Positions 50,151 through 61,343 of a DNA stretch of 64,000 nt are shown piece after piece. The position numbers were made by a program, and so were the translations under genes. The stretch is from Caprimulgus europaeus (Eukaryota > Chordata > Aves > Caprimulgiformes > Caprimulgidae), in the NCBI GenBank assembly GCA_907165065.1, contig OU015540.1:4138001-4202000 (forward strand), written 5' to 3'. Positions within the stretch are counted from its first letter, which is position 1, and each line of letters starts with the position of its first letter. A model generated the notes under the pieces. It saw only the letters and a program-made list of their open reading frames with translations, was not told the DNA's origin and did not search any database.

Positions 50151-53100
50151 TTTGCAATGGGGAAACATCTATTGGATATTGCTTGCATCTGAAAATCCTG
50201 TCTCAAAGGCTTCTGGAATCTGATGAGTATTTCCTTGAGGTTAATATGAATTGCTTTGTAATTTTACTGAAGTTAAAGGTAAGAGAAACTGACTTAACAA
50301 TGCTCTTTCCCCTGTGTTGCCTGGTGTATTTCCTAAGGGCTCCTCTGTACTTTGGCAGTGTGCTTTGTGATATTGGTGGAAATCATTCTTTGCTTTGGTC
50401 TATTTTTGGCAAAGTAGAAAGCCTAAGCCAGCTAAGAGGCACAAAAATGTGTTGCTCAATTGAAGTGCATCACATCTTTTCTATGTTACAAATACACATT
50501 TGTAGTCACACACATGCAATCACTGATATTTAAAGGTTTGGGTTGGTTTTTTTGATTGAGAGGACTCTTTTTTTAAAATGTTTTGACTAACAAATGAAGA
50601 TCGTTAGCACCTCAGCCATGGTGTGTTCTGGCTGATGCTGTTTCCGTCAGTTGGTCTGATGCAAGAAGTTCTCAGCTCTTCTGGAAATCCTTGTCCTAGG
50701 GTAGATGGTGCCTACAGTGAACAAGTTGAGGCTCAGATCTGATTTAGTTGCAGCCTGTCTTGCAGTGTAGATGGGAATGTGGTGTTCCAGTGCTGTCCTT
50801 CGATCCCATGCCTTGAGCTCATGCTAATATTAGAGATGTTATGAAGTATTTTCACAGTGTGATTTCAGTCGGCTTCTCTGCTCCACAGAACTTCCTCAGG
50901 CATCAGTAGTGGTCTGGATCACTTTCATATTGCCTTATTTACTGAGCACTTCTGAAAGCATCAGACAGCTGTACCCAAAGCCAAGTTACGCATTCCTGGA
51001 GCTACGTTTCTGGGTGGCAGTTGGATTTCCCTTCTGCTGGAGTATTTTGTGGGAGCACACTGGGGTCTACAGCAAAACAGCTATCAACCAGAGATGTCTA
51101 ACCTCTCCACCTAAACACCCCCTAATGTGTTGAGCAGTTCTTTTCTGGGGAACCCCAGGTCATCCAAAGATGATGTCCCCATCTCCTTGTTGGCGTTTTC
51201 TCCCAAGCAGTGTTCTGCCATCAGTGGTTCCTGGAAAGCCTGGTCTGATGGGATAGATTTGAGAGCAGAATGCATCTCGCAGCTTTGGAGGACTTTCCCT
51301 CCCTACTTCCCCATCAGTCAGGTGTGAACCTGTCTGGAAATCTGTCTTGCTGGTGTGAATCTGGAGCCAGACTGCAGTGACCCTTACGCTCAGGCAGGCT
51401 GTGGTGTTAACAAGCAGGTTAACGTCAGACTTCTACTGGCACGAGTCTGTGCATTGCTAAAACCAACCCCTGCGTGCGTTTGCTCTCTGCCCTGAGTTTC
51501 TCTCCCTTCCCCACTCAGGACAGGGTGCCAGCAGCAGTCTCTGGTTTGTGACCAGTAACAAGGTGGTGAGGCCGACTTGTGCTCCTCCAGGAATGGCTGC
51601 AGCTGAGCCACCAGCGCTCCTGAAGTATCTGAGTCTCTGCCTTAGGTTAGAGACTGTGCGGGTGAGTGTGAGGAGCTGGTGCCCTCTTCTTGGCATCCTG
51701 CCACTGTTTTCTCTCCCGCTCTCCCAACGAGGTCATTCTTTCTACCTCTTGTCATATTACTCACCTGTTTGAATCCCTCTCTCCCTCTCCAGCAGCTTTC
51801 TTCTCTCCTTCTCCCTCACTTCAGCAAATCAGATGTACTTTTGGCAGGAACATGAGCTATTGCTGTGTCCAGTTCAGGCCACTTCAGCTCTGCTTAGTTT
51901 TTGTCTGGATTTCTTTCCTAGAATAAATAAGGAGGCTTAGGCAGTGAGTGTGTGCAAAGCTGCTTTGTGTTCCTTGTGCTTCTGGCCTCAGGGCAGGGTC
52001 GAGGGAAGGCTGAGCTCTCCGATGCTTAAGGGAACATGCTTTGTCCTGTGGAGGAATCCTGATGCTTGGGATGTGTTATGGGATTCCTCTCCCCATCCAC
52101 TCTGTGGCACTGGCAAGAGTTTGGCAGAACCACCAGCTCACCTGTACCTGTCCTGCTGGAAGACCCATGTTTGGGGACAGTGGGACACAGAAAACACTTG
52201 TTACTTGATGGTGATGTTAACCCTTTGCTCTTGAGGGGTTGGAGTAACCTGATGAAACATGCTGTACCTTTTGCTTGGCAAAGCAAGATCAGGGCAGGAA
52301 TCAGGCAAGTTTTATAACACCATCATTCTGTTGCCTGGAGTATGATGTTTAGACATCTGTATTCATGCAAGCAGGTCAGGAGTCCTGATGCCAACGCTTC
52401 CAGTTATAATCAGGGCTAGGAAAGGTCACCCACAGGTAATAAAAATAGCACCACATATAGTGATAAAGAGCAAAAAAACCTCTTTCTACCCCTGACTCCC
52501 CAACTCTGATCTCTCTACTACAAATCCTCTTCTAGTGAGTGAGAATTTCCGCTGCTTCTGCACTCCAGGCAGGATTCACCAGATGTTAATAATGTGCTTA
52601 TTTTCTCTAAGTGCTATTTTGGCATCGGTGTTAATTACAATTTATATTCTGCAACATTTACACTGGGAAAAGAACCCACCCTAATAGTCCCCAATTGGCA
52701 GAGCTGGGCTATTAAACATAGCACCATATGTTCTGAGCAGAGCAATATATGGGACTCTGAGCCCACTCAGTGCTGAGACTCCACTGTGCAGCATGAGAGG
52801 AGGGGAGAGCAGAGATGGGTGTTTTGTTCCTTGCTTTTATTTAATATGAAATTCCCCCTCCTTTTCTCTGGTCTCTGTCCCCATCTCTCCAGAAATCTCT
52901 CTCCCTTTCTCAGTGAGCATCTAATGAGGTGATCTCTGAGCCTGCTGATGCCACTGTCCGTAGTCTGAAATAAATGAATTCAATTACAGAAGGTGCCCTT
53001 CTCGCAGGGGCTGCCTCTGCAGGATTCCCACTCCCTGCTGGCATCTTTCTTGCTGCGCTCCAAACCAGACCTCTGATCTTTGGGGACTGCAGAAGAAATC

Positions 53101-53435
53101 TTTGCTTTGACCACCACCGAGGTTTCCACGCTTCTTTGGGAGGAAGATGTTCTGGGACAAGTGCTGTTAGTGCATAAAATCAGAATTTGTTTGCTGCTCT
53201 GCTCGTGTCCCAAGTCTTGTTCAGCAAAGTGGCATTTGGTTCCTGCAGGCTGGGAGGGTTTGGACCCGAGGAGTGACAGTGGGTTTGGCGTGAGGAACTT
53301 GGCAGGGCTAAGCCAGCAGTGTTCTGGCACGGTTCTTAGAAGGACTGTAGGTTAAAGGATTGCTTCCTCAGCTGTTTGCAAAGCTGATTTCATGGTCTCT
53401 TTAGAAAATGCAGTGTATCCACTGCTCAGTTTGGA

Positions 53436-53474
53436 AAGGGGCTGTGTCCCTTCAGCAGAGGGACACAGCCCCTT
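53436..53474. repeat. Perfect 15-bp hairpin with 9-base loop
   Basis: AAGGGGCTGTGTCCC (53436-53450) and GGGACACAGCCCCTT (53460-53474) are exact reverse complements. Beyond a small bulge the flanks pair again as CAGT (53427-53430) with ACTG (53477-53480). A perfect stem this long with so short a loop is very unlikely by chance. It could be a pre-miRNA-like hairpin, a recent foldback or a cruciform. Confidence 0.85.
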
Positions 53475-54209
53475 GGACTGCAGTCTGGTGGGGTGGTGGT
53501 TCAGCAGGAGGAGAAGAGATGGGAGTGCAAGGAGGCAGGGCAGGAGTGTGATGTGGACCTCAAACTGGAAGTCAGACATGCACTATGAGACTTGGCCTCA
53601 GTTTCCCCACTTGTGAAGGGAGAGGAGAGCTCACCTGCCTTGCACAAGGGAAGTTGCAGGAGTGCCAAATGCTGTCCCTGCTGCTCAGGTGAGGTGGAGC
53701 TCCCTTGGGAGGAGAGGGCAGAGCTGGGGCTGACAATGGGGGTAGCAGAGCAGTGATCCTGCTCACTTCAATTCATGTGACTACCTCCTCCTTCGCTGAG
53801 GTGTGTGAGGCTCTCAGGGGAGCAGAGCAGGATCTGTCCCTTCACCTTGCTGATCTTCAGCACCATGAAAGTCTGGAGTGACCCACAGGAACAGGACTCT
53901 GCCTTGTGAGGTGCTGGGTGCTTTCTCCCAGCAGCTCTATTTTAGCCTGGGGTATCCCCCCACAGCTGCAGAATTGGGGGTCTTTTCCTTTGGCAGAGTT
54001 AATGGGTGCAGAAGGGTTGGTTCATCTGCTTATGGGGAAGGTGCCATCCCCTCTTGGTGGGTCCCAGCAGAGAGTGTCCAGCCAAAGATCCTCTGCCCTG
54101 TCTGCAGGAGCCACCGAGCCGTGCTGGGTATGGCCGAGGCACACCTCCTTCCCCCGCAGCTCCCCTGCCTCTGAGGAGCTGCAGCCGGGGTGCTCCAGCA
54201 GGAGAATCA

Positions 54210-54229
54210 TTTCCATAGAAACCAATTGG
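54210..54229. promoter_or_regulatory. RFX X-box-like site next to inverted CCAAT
   Basis: TTTCCATAGAAAC (54210-54222) is close to the palindromic RFX consensus and overlaps CCAATTGG (54222-54229), which carries CCAAT on both strands. A composite RFX/NF-Y site is plausible, but no promoter is otherwise visible. Confidence 0.35.
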
Positions 54230-54439
54230 GATGTTGTACAGGGAATGGTGATTAATAGCCAGGGGATGTTGCCTCGGGCCCTTCTCATTTTTTAGGGGGC
54301 AGCGAGGGACAAACTGGAGCACAGGTGAGGGGACAGGCAGGCTCGAAAACTAATGGAAACCACGCTTCCCATTAATTTCCAGGGCAGCTTCCCCTCTCCT
54401 CCTCCTCCCCTGCCCCCCACTGCTGCTTCCCAGCTTTTG

Positions 54440-55200
54440 TCAAATTTTCAAAATGGCTAACCTGGTTAGAAATAATCATAATAATAAAAAAGGATGGATG
54501 AGGTCTGACTACTAACATTGTTGCTGTTAGCAGCAGGATTTCAGCCATAAAACATGAAGCAAGGGAGGCATTGACCTTTCCACTGTTTGAAATGAATGGA
54601 GACATCAATATCTATTGTTTTGTGGCATTGACCTCTGACGCTCTCGTTTTGCCCTCCCCTTTCTCTTTTTTTTTTTAATTTTTTTTTTTTTAATTTCCCC
54701 CTGACACTCGAGGAAAGGGGTCAGTTTGTACCAGCTATTGATCCCCAGCTTACTTGGTGATAGGGAAATAATTAGAATTTTAAAGATCTCTGCTGTACGC
54801 TGGTAAAATACATCGAGAGACACGCACACTGGGCCCCCCCTTCCTGCACTGCATCCTCCCCCCTTCCTGACAGAGATCCAAAGCTCTGAGATCTGAGGGA
54901 AGACAGATCAATATAGGTTTAATCATGATGGGGTTTTTATTTCAGTTTTTTTTTAAATGGTAAAGTGTAACGTTTTATGTTAATATTGTTAGAGCCTGGC
55001 TGCCTGGTGCCTTGTTTTATTTATTGTTTTAAGTAGCCCCTTCTTTTGTGAACTTCATCTATGTACAGAGAATGTGAAATCAGGCATTGCTAATTAGCTG
55101 TATGACAATTAAGTAATGTAGCACAAAACCATTAGGACACTGGATTTGTTTTTGAAGTTTGTCCTTTGAAGTGGAAGCTGCAACTCCCTGCCCAAGGCTG
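54440..55200. promoter_or_regulatory. Candidate conserved non-coding block
   Basis: A 0.75-kb AT-rich, low-repeat stretch in GC-rich DNA with ATAATCATAATAATAAA, GACATCAATATC, TTATGTTAATATTG, TGCTAATTAGCTG and ACAATTAAGTAATG, split by T-rich tracts near 54668-54695. It may be an enhancer or a conserved part of a long FBXL18 3'UTR. Confidence 0.35.
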
Positions 55201-55718
55201 CTGGGGAAAATGTTTTTCTATCAAAACTTTCTTTGAAAATCAAATGTCAGTGTAAGAGTCCCTGTTTCTGTTGTCTGTCCCCATAAACAGCGGGTGGAAA
55301 CGGTTGTAAAAGCTGCTGGCGTGGATAGAAAGGGGAATGCAGCAAAGCACGAAGTGGGCAGTTGGTCTCCAAACACCCTCGGTTCTGGGAGAGACGTTAC
55401 CAAAACTGCTGGTGCAGCTTGTTGAAAGGGAACGGTGCTGCTCTAGGAGAGAAGACCCAGGTCACAACCAGCCCCCTGGGGATGGCAAAGGGGAGGTGGC
55501 CCTCGGAACTGTGGGTTCACCTCTGAGCCTCAAGTGCCATCAGGACGTGGCTGAGCCTGGTCACAAACACCACCGAGCTCCTCGGTTCGGGCTCCTCCAT
55601 CTGCGCGCTCGTTTGACACTTGTGTTTGCATCTGGCCCTTTGTTCTAGTAGTGAGTCCAGTTCTGAATGTGCAACTTTCCTGTACGCTGGTGGCATGTTA
55701 AACCCTCAAATAAAGAGT

Positions 55719-55724
55719 GAAACT
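55719..55724 (+). terminator. Candidate distal poly(A) signal
   Basis: AATAAA in CCTCAAATAAAGAGTG, followed by a GT-rich stretch (AAACTGGTTTGG). The context resembles a genuine 3' end, either of a long-3'UTR FBXL18 transcript ending 5.7 kb after the stop or of an unannotated transcript. Confidence 0.4.
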
Positions 55725-56389
55725 GGTTTGGAACCCGGTCTCTCTCATTGCCTCCTGCCTCTGATTTCCTTTTCAAACCACAGCCATCCTCCCAGGAGCC
55801 ACACTCTGGTGTCTCGTGTTGAGTTTCAGTGATGTGAGGTGAGTTGTCGCAGTGAGGTGTGTGCCTGGGTGTAGCCCCAGTCTGTACTGGGAGCTGTGGA
55901 AGTGTCACCCACTGGGAGTGCTGGGCTGAGTGGTGCTGATGGGGGGTTACAGCCCCCTTCCCCCAGGTCTGACGTTTGCGGATGCTGCTCTCTGCCCCTT
56001 GGTGCTTGTGGCTGTGGGCTCAGCTGCACGTTAAAGAAGAAGCTACTTTGTGTTTAGGAAATGCTTTTCCTCCCTGGATCTCCGAGCACTCAGCTGCTGA
56101 GCCGTGTTGGTGTGGGACAAAACAACCATTATCCCTGGGTAAGTGAACCAAAGGGACTTGCAGACACTCCATTACTCTGAGAAACGACCTACACCTTGCT
56201 CCTACCGTGGGCAGCAGTCTGGAGCTGCAGCGCTTCTTTGCATGAAGCCAAGAGCTGAAATCAAGAGTCTGGTTAAATGTGAATCGTGGTGGCCAAAGTG
56301 CCATTAATGCCACCATGACTGCATGGGTGTAGTTGAGCTGGGGTGATGGAAGTGGGCAGCACGGGCTGGTCATGAGGAAGGAAATCGGG

Positions 56390-56974
56390 AATAGTGTGAC
56401 CAGTAGGACCAGGGAAGTGCTCTTACCCCTGTACTGGGCACTGGTGAGGCTGAACCTCAAGTGCTGGGTTCAGTGTTGGGCCCCTCACTCCAAGAAGGAC
56501 CTGGAGGTGCTGGAGCATGTCCAGAGAAGGGCAACGGAGCTGGGGAAGGGTCTGGAGCACAAGTGTGCTGAGTTCCCGGCTGAGGGAACTGGGGCTGTTG
56601 AGCCTGGAGAAAAGGAGGCTGAGGGGAGACCTTCTGCCTCTGTCCAAGTCCCTGCAAGGAGGGTGGAGAGAGGTGGGGGTGGGTCTGTTCAACCAAGGAA
56701 CAAGGGACAGGACAAGAGGAAATGGCCTCAGGTTGTGCCCAGGGCAGTTGAGGTTGGATGTGAGGAAGAATTTCTTTGCTGAAAGGGTTCTGGGGCATTG
56801 GAAGGGGTTGCCCAGGGCAGTGGTGGAGTCCCCATCCCTGGAGGGGTTGAAGAGTTGTGTAGACACAGTGCTGAGGGACATGGGTCAGTCGGGGACTTAT
56901 CAGCGTTGGGTTCATGATTGGACTCGATGAGCTTAAAGGGCTTTTCCAATCCAGGTGATTCTGGGATTCTGTGA
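56390..56974 (+). mobile_element. CR1 LINE fragment, 3' end, sense orientation
   Basis: The block carries the hallmarks of an avian CR1 3' region: CTGGAGCATGTCCAGAGAAG, TGAGGAAGAATTTCTTTGCT, GGTTGCCCAGGGCAG, GTCCCCATCCCTGGAGG, GGACTCGATGAGCTTAAAGG, and the terminal 8-bp-type repeat GATTCTGGGATTCTGTGA. It is 5'-truncated, as usual for CR1, with mild divergence and no intact reverse transcriptase. The left boundary is approximate. Confidence 0.92.
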
Positions 56975-58589
56975 AACCCTGCGGGCATTAACCTGCCCTG
57001 GCAGCAGCAGTTCTGCCCTTGCAGCCACAGCAGACATGGTCCCTGGATCCTGGGGGCCTGGGATGGTGGTTTAAAACATTTCCCACCAAATATTGAAGTG
57101 GTGGAGGGGAGTGGGATGGATGTGCTGGACCAGAGCCCTGTGCATGATGCAGCTGGGGCAGCACCTGCCTGGAAAGGCTGATCAGTGCTGATGGAAATGT
57201 GTGTCCCCTGGAGCTGTCTCCTGTGCTGCTGTTTCTGGGTGCAGGATGGTGACACAGGGAGAAGCTGGGCTTCAGGAGCAGCTTCATGGAAAGCGATGCA
57301 GCTCGTGTACCCACGTGCCTACATGGACTCACCCCAGGCAAGGGAAGCAGTGGATCACTCAAAATTGATATGTGATGGGTTTTTAAAAGGTGAGTGAGTC
57401 CGTGTGGGGCTTGTGGTGGGACTGCAGCGAAGCACACGGGCTGGGGTCTCTCCCTGCAGTGATCCAAGGTCCTGCACCGGGTTTGTTTCAGAGCAGATCC
57501 TGGTCTCTCTGTTGTTTTTCTGTTCTGACAGGTCTGCTCAGCAGAGCACGGAGCACAGACCCTCCCTCCTTCCCTCTTCCCCTTGTGTTTAAGTTATGGA
57601 TTTTATTGTTCCAATAACTTTTATCTAAACGTGGTTTTGGGGGAGGGAGGAAGGAGATAAGGAGGGAGGAGGCTGAGGAAGGAATGTGCTTTTGGACTCT
57701 GCAAAGCCTCCACCTTATCACTGCGACTTGCTGCGGAGCTTTTGGCATTAAGGGTCCCAGGGGAGGGTTTGGGGGGGAGATGCCTGGCAGGGCCGTGGTC
57801 CACAGGGTGTGCTGGGGGGAGGAACCCCAGGGGAGGCCCGTGCGAAGCAGCCCCCTTCCCGCTCAGTACGGATCTGCTGCCCTCTGCTAGCTTATCTGCT
57901 GGCAAGGAGGGACCTGACCTGGGTTCCAGGAGGGAGAGCTGCTGTGGAGGTATGGAAGGGTTGAGCTGTGAGGCAGAGGTGGAGGACACGTGCATGAGTG
58001 AGAACCTGTGCGTGAGGCAGGTTCTGATGCTGGGATAGACGGAAAGTCTTGGGAAGGACCAGAAGGAGAGGAGAAATGGTGTTGTTGGGGCATGGACGAG
58101 CTGTAGCCCCTGTTCAGTCCCCATGATCCAGCCCTTTTTGTGCTGTCCCTGTGGGACACGTGGTGTGTGAGCTGCCCATCAAGTAGAGATTTGGAGTGGG
58201 GTGGTCCTGTTGTACCACCCTTTGGGGCTGGGGCCATGGTGGCTTTCTGGTTGGCACCACAGTGGACTTTAGTGTCCTGTTCCCATTTCACTGTGCTTGA
58301 ATTTGCTTTCTGGTGTGCTGGTGAAGGCTTGCATGGAGAGGGAGAGCCACAGCAAGTGGAGAAGAGGAGGAGAAGGATGAGCTTTCTCTCTCCTGTGAAG
58401 CACAAATGGATGGAGAAATATTTTTGAACAAACAAGTCTCTCATCCCTATCTCCTGGAAGCTCCATTATCAGAGTACCATTGCTGTCCTCTCTTCTCCTT
58501 CCTCCCAATGAACAGGAATTAAAAATACAACTAATAAAACCTTTTTACTTTCTCCAGGAGGAGAAAAAAAAAGAAAAGAAAAGAAAAAA

Positions 58590-58890
58590 AAAAAACCCAG
58601 CCTTGAAAATAGGAAAGGACAATAAAGGGCATTCATGAAAGGGTTGGATGGTGGTTATTGCAGCAGGGGGAAAAACAACATTATTTCACTGTGCAGATAA
58701 AAGGAAGTGGAAAAGCAGCGCATTTATAGCTGGGGAGCCTGGATTCCTTGTTAAGCCGCTATTATCAAATTAATGTCAAAATGCATCAAACAGGCACGAG
58801 TGTTCTGGGCCCCTTATGCAAAGTGCTTGCAAATTGGTTACAAATACATTTGTTTACAGGGTACGAGGCAGGAGCGAGCTAATTAGTCAT
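58590..58890. promoter_or_regulatory. Strong candidate conserved non-coding element
   Basis: Unique AT-rich sequence of high complexity between A-rich and T-rich tracts. It contains GCTATTATCAAATTAATGTC, CTTATGCAAAGTGC, TTGGTTACAAATAC, TGTTTACAGG (forkhead-like) and GCTAATTAGTC. Octamer-like, homeodomain and forkhead cores packed in 300 bp are typical of deeply conserved vertebrate enhancers. The target may be TNRC18 or FBXL18. Conservation was not tested. Confidence 0.4.
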
Positions 58891-60229
58891 TGTAGCAGCC
58901 TTGGTTTGGGGCTTTTTTTTTTTTTCTTTTTTTTTCCTGCTTTTTTTTAAAAAAACCAATTTTTTTGGCAATGACACAAACAAGCTGTTCTGAAGCACAA
59001 ATCCGCGCTGCGCTACGGCCCCGTTAGAGGGAATCAAACAGAGCTGGTGGGACGCGGAGGGCTCGGTGGGAGCGGTGTGGAGCAGCGGTGCCGCTCCTCC
59101 CTGGGCTCTGTGAGGATGCAGCAGCCCTTGCTGGGAGCTCAGCTTTGGGAAGTGGTGTGGAAACCCATCTGAGAGCATCAGGAGGTTGATAACGTGGGTG
59201 GGAAGGGAGTGGTTGGTGGTTTGGGGTCTTCTGGAAGGGCTGATAGCTGCCCCTCACGTGGAGCACGGTGCTGGGATGGGGATGGGTGTAGGTGCTCCAG
59301 CCAGGTGAGCACTTTGAGGTTGCAGCCACATCCCACGCTGGGGACTGGTCCCTTTGGTATGGAACCTGTTTTGGGATCTGTTAGGGGTTTCAGTTGCCCA
59401 CCAGTATGGTGGGAATTCACTTTGGGCTTGGGATGTTTTGAGGTGCTTTGGTTATCAGCAGCATTCGCTGCCAACTCAGGTTATGAAGCAGCTTGTGCCC
59501 AGTTAGTGGGTACCAACGTGGTTTTGGGGGATCCTTGAACTTCAAGAGCATCCCCTGGATGGGTGATGGCATCCACTTTGCATGAAGGAAGGGGGCTGGT
59601 GGGACATGTCTTTGGGGCTGCTTTAACCCAACCACGGGCTGTGCCTCCTGAACTTGTTAATGAGGAAGCGAAGCAGGAAAGCTTATCTGATCCTCAGTGG
59701 TGGGAATGGCTGGGGAGGGGAATTTGGTTGGGAGGACAAGTAGAAACTTCCCACTGCCCTAGATCTTAATGTGTCCAGTTCTGGGGGTAAATCACACCTC
59801 TGCACTCGGGGAGGCTGCCAATTGAATCTGCTCTGGTGGGGGAGGATAAAGTCAAGGGGGGTTTGCTACCATTATTATTATGTTTAATTTACTAGGGAAA
59901 GGAAAGGAGAGAGGAAGAAACAAGTTGTTGTCCCTCAAGTGCTGGAGGCCTCAACATTTCTTGGCAGAAGGTGTGCAAACAGCCCCACAGCTGCTTCTCC
60001 CTTTGGATTAGTTTCTGGTAAATCTGCCCTTCAGGCTGGAATAACCCTTCTGAGCAGGACCTGCCCTACCAGAGGTGCAGGGAACATTGAGTTTAATGCC
60101 ATCATAAAACCCTGCTGTGGTTTCCATTCCCTCGAGGGGAGCAGTGACCGTGCAGGACGGCCGTGCTCAGCGCAGCTTTCCTACCAGTGCTTCCCAACCA
60201 GCAGAGCCTGGGGTGCATCTGATCCTGCC

Positions 60230-60280
60230 ATGGTGTAGGTGGGGCTGGGTGACTTCCTGAGGTCCCTTCTGGGATTGGAA
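60230..60280 (+). mobile_element. Possible degraded CR1 3' end
   Basis: GGGTGACTTCCTGAGGTCCC followed by TTCTGGGATTGGAA resembles the 3' end of CR1 copies (normally GACCTCCTGAGGTCCCTTCC then ATTCTGTGA). It is too short and diverged to be certain. Confidence 0.35.
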
Positions 60281-61197
60281 CTTTCTTCTCAGAAGCTCAT
60301 GAGCTTGGTGCAGCTGAAAGGGCTCCACAAACCACGTTCCTGGTGGTAGCTGATTGTCCCAAGTGTGATGAAGAGGTTTGTTGTGTCTCCATCCTCCCAG
60401 CTCTTCCATGGTTTGCAGATGTTGAGTGAAACACATCAACTAAACTCATCTGGGTGGGAAGTGAGGACCACCTAGAGCAGTGGGAAGAGGGCAGGGCTTT
60501 CCCCAGCTCCTGCAGAAGCTCTGATGTTTGCACTGGGTTTTATTCTTTTAAAACTGAGAGAAACGTTTCTCCTCACCCAAGACCTGGTTTTCAGTGGTGC
60601 CTTCAAACTCCAAATGTCCCATTTTCTTTCTTCTCCTGTTGACTTTTTGCAAGATCATTTGCCATGGGGAGGGTGACCATCTCTGTCAGGATCAAGGTGT
60701 ATGATTTTGAGGAATGTTCCCATTTCCAATGTAATCCTACCCCTGCCCTACGAGCTCCACAGGAGCACGGCTCAGCTGGTCAACAACTGCGTGAGCAGCC
60801 TCTTGCAATCAGGCTTTAACTCTGCACCCAGTTGTTTTAATCAGAATATGTCTCTCTTCATTTATAGCAGGGTTAAGGCTCTGGTTTGACTGTCATCTCC
60901 TGTTATTGCTGGTGACCATGTCAGGGGAGCAGATCCTGCTCTGGTTTTGAGCAGTTGGGTGTTTCACGTCTGCTTTTCCTGTGCAGGGTTGTGCCAGCGT
61001 CTCCTTGCTCCGATGGTTGGGAGTGAACTTCACATTCCCACCCTCTTTAAGTTACACTGGTTGGTACCCTGCTGCTTGGATCAGTGCTGGCCTTCAGCTG
61101 GATGAGGTCTTCTGGCCTTCTCAAGATTTTACTCCCTTTGAAATATTTGCTTTTTAGATGGATTTCCCCCCAGCATCTGGTTTAATGGCACTTGTAC

Positions 61198-61343
61198 TGA
61201 AATCCCTGGAGGTGTTTAGAAGATGGGTAGCTGTGGTGCTCAGGGACATGGTTTAGAGGTGGACTTGTCAGTGATAGGTTGACAGTTGGACTCGATGATC
61301 TTAAAGGTCTTTTCCAACCTAAATTGTTTTATGATGATTCTAT
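61198..61343 (+). mobile_element. Short CR1 LINE 3' fragment
   Basis: CCCTGGAGGTGTTTAGAAG, GTGCTCAGGGACATGGTTTA, GGACTCGATGATCTTAAAGG and TCTTTTCCAACCTAAATTG, then ATGATGATTCTAT, match the last about 145 bases of CR1 including the terminal ATTCTATG-type repeat. Confidence 0.92.

Noticed and set aside
50183-50533. Open frame after the FBXL18 proximal poly(A) signal as an alternative last exon
   Set aside because: No acceptor in the right phase was recognised and the translation does not resemble FBXL18 isoforms.
56423-56930. Several frames over 135 codons on both strands
   Set aside because: They lie in the CR1 3' fragment and are by-products of it, not genes.
58561-58592. A-rich tract before the enhancer-like block as a retroposon tail
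   Set aside because: Sequence before it (58440-58560) shows no recognisable element. A simple A/G-rich tract is the simpler reading.
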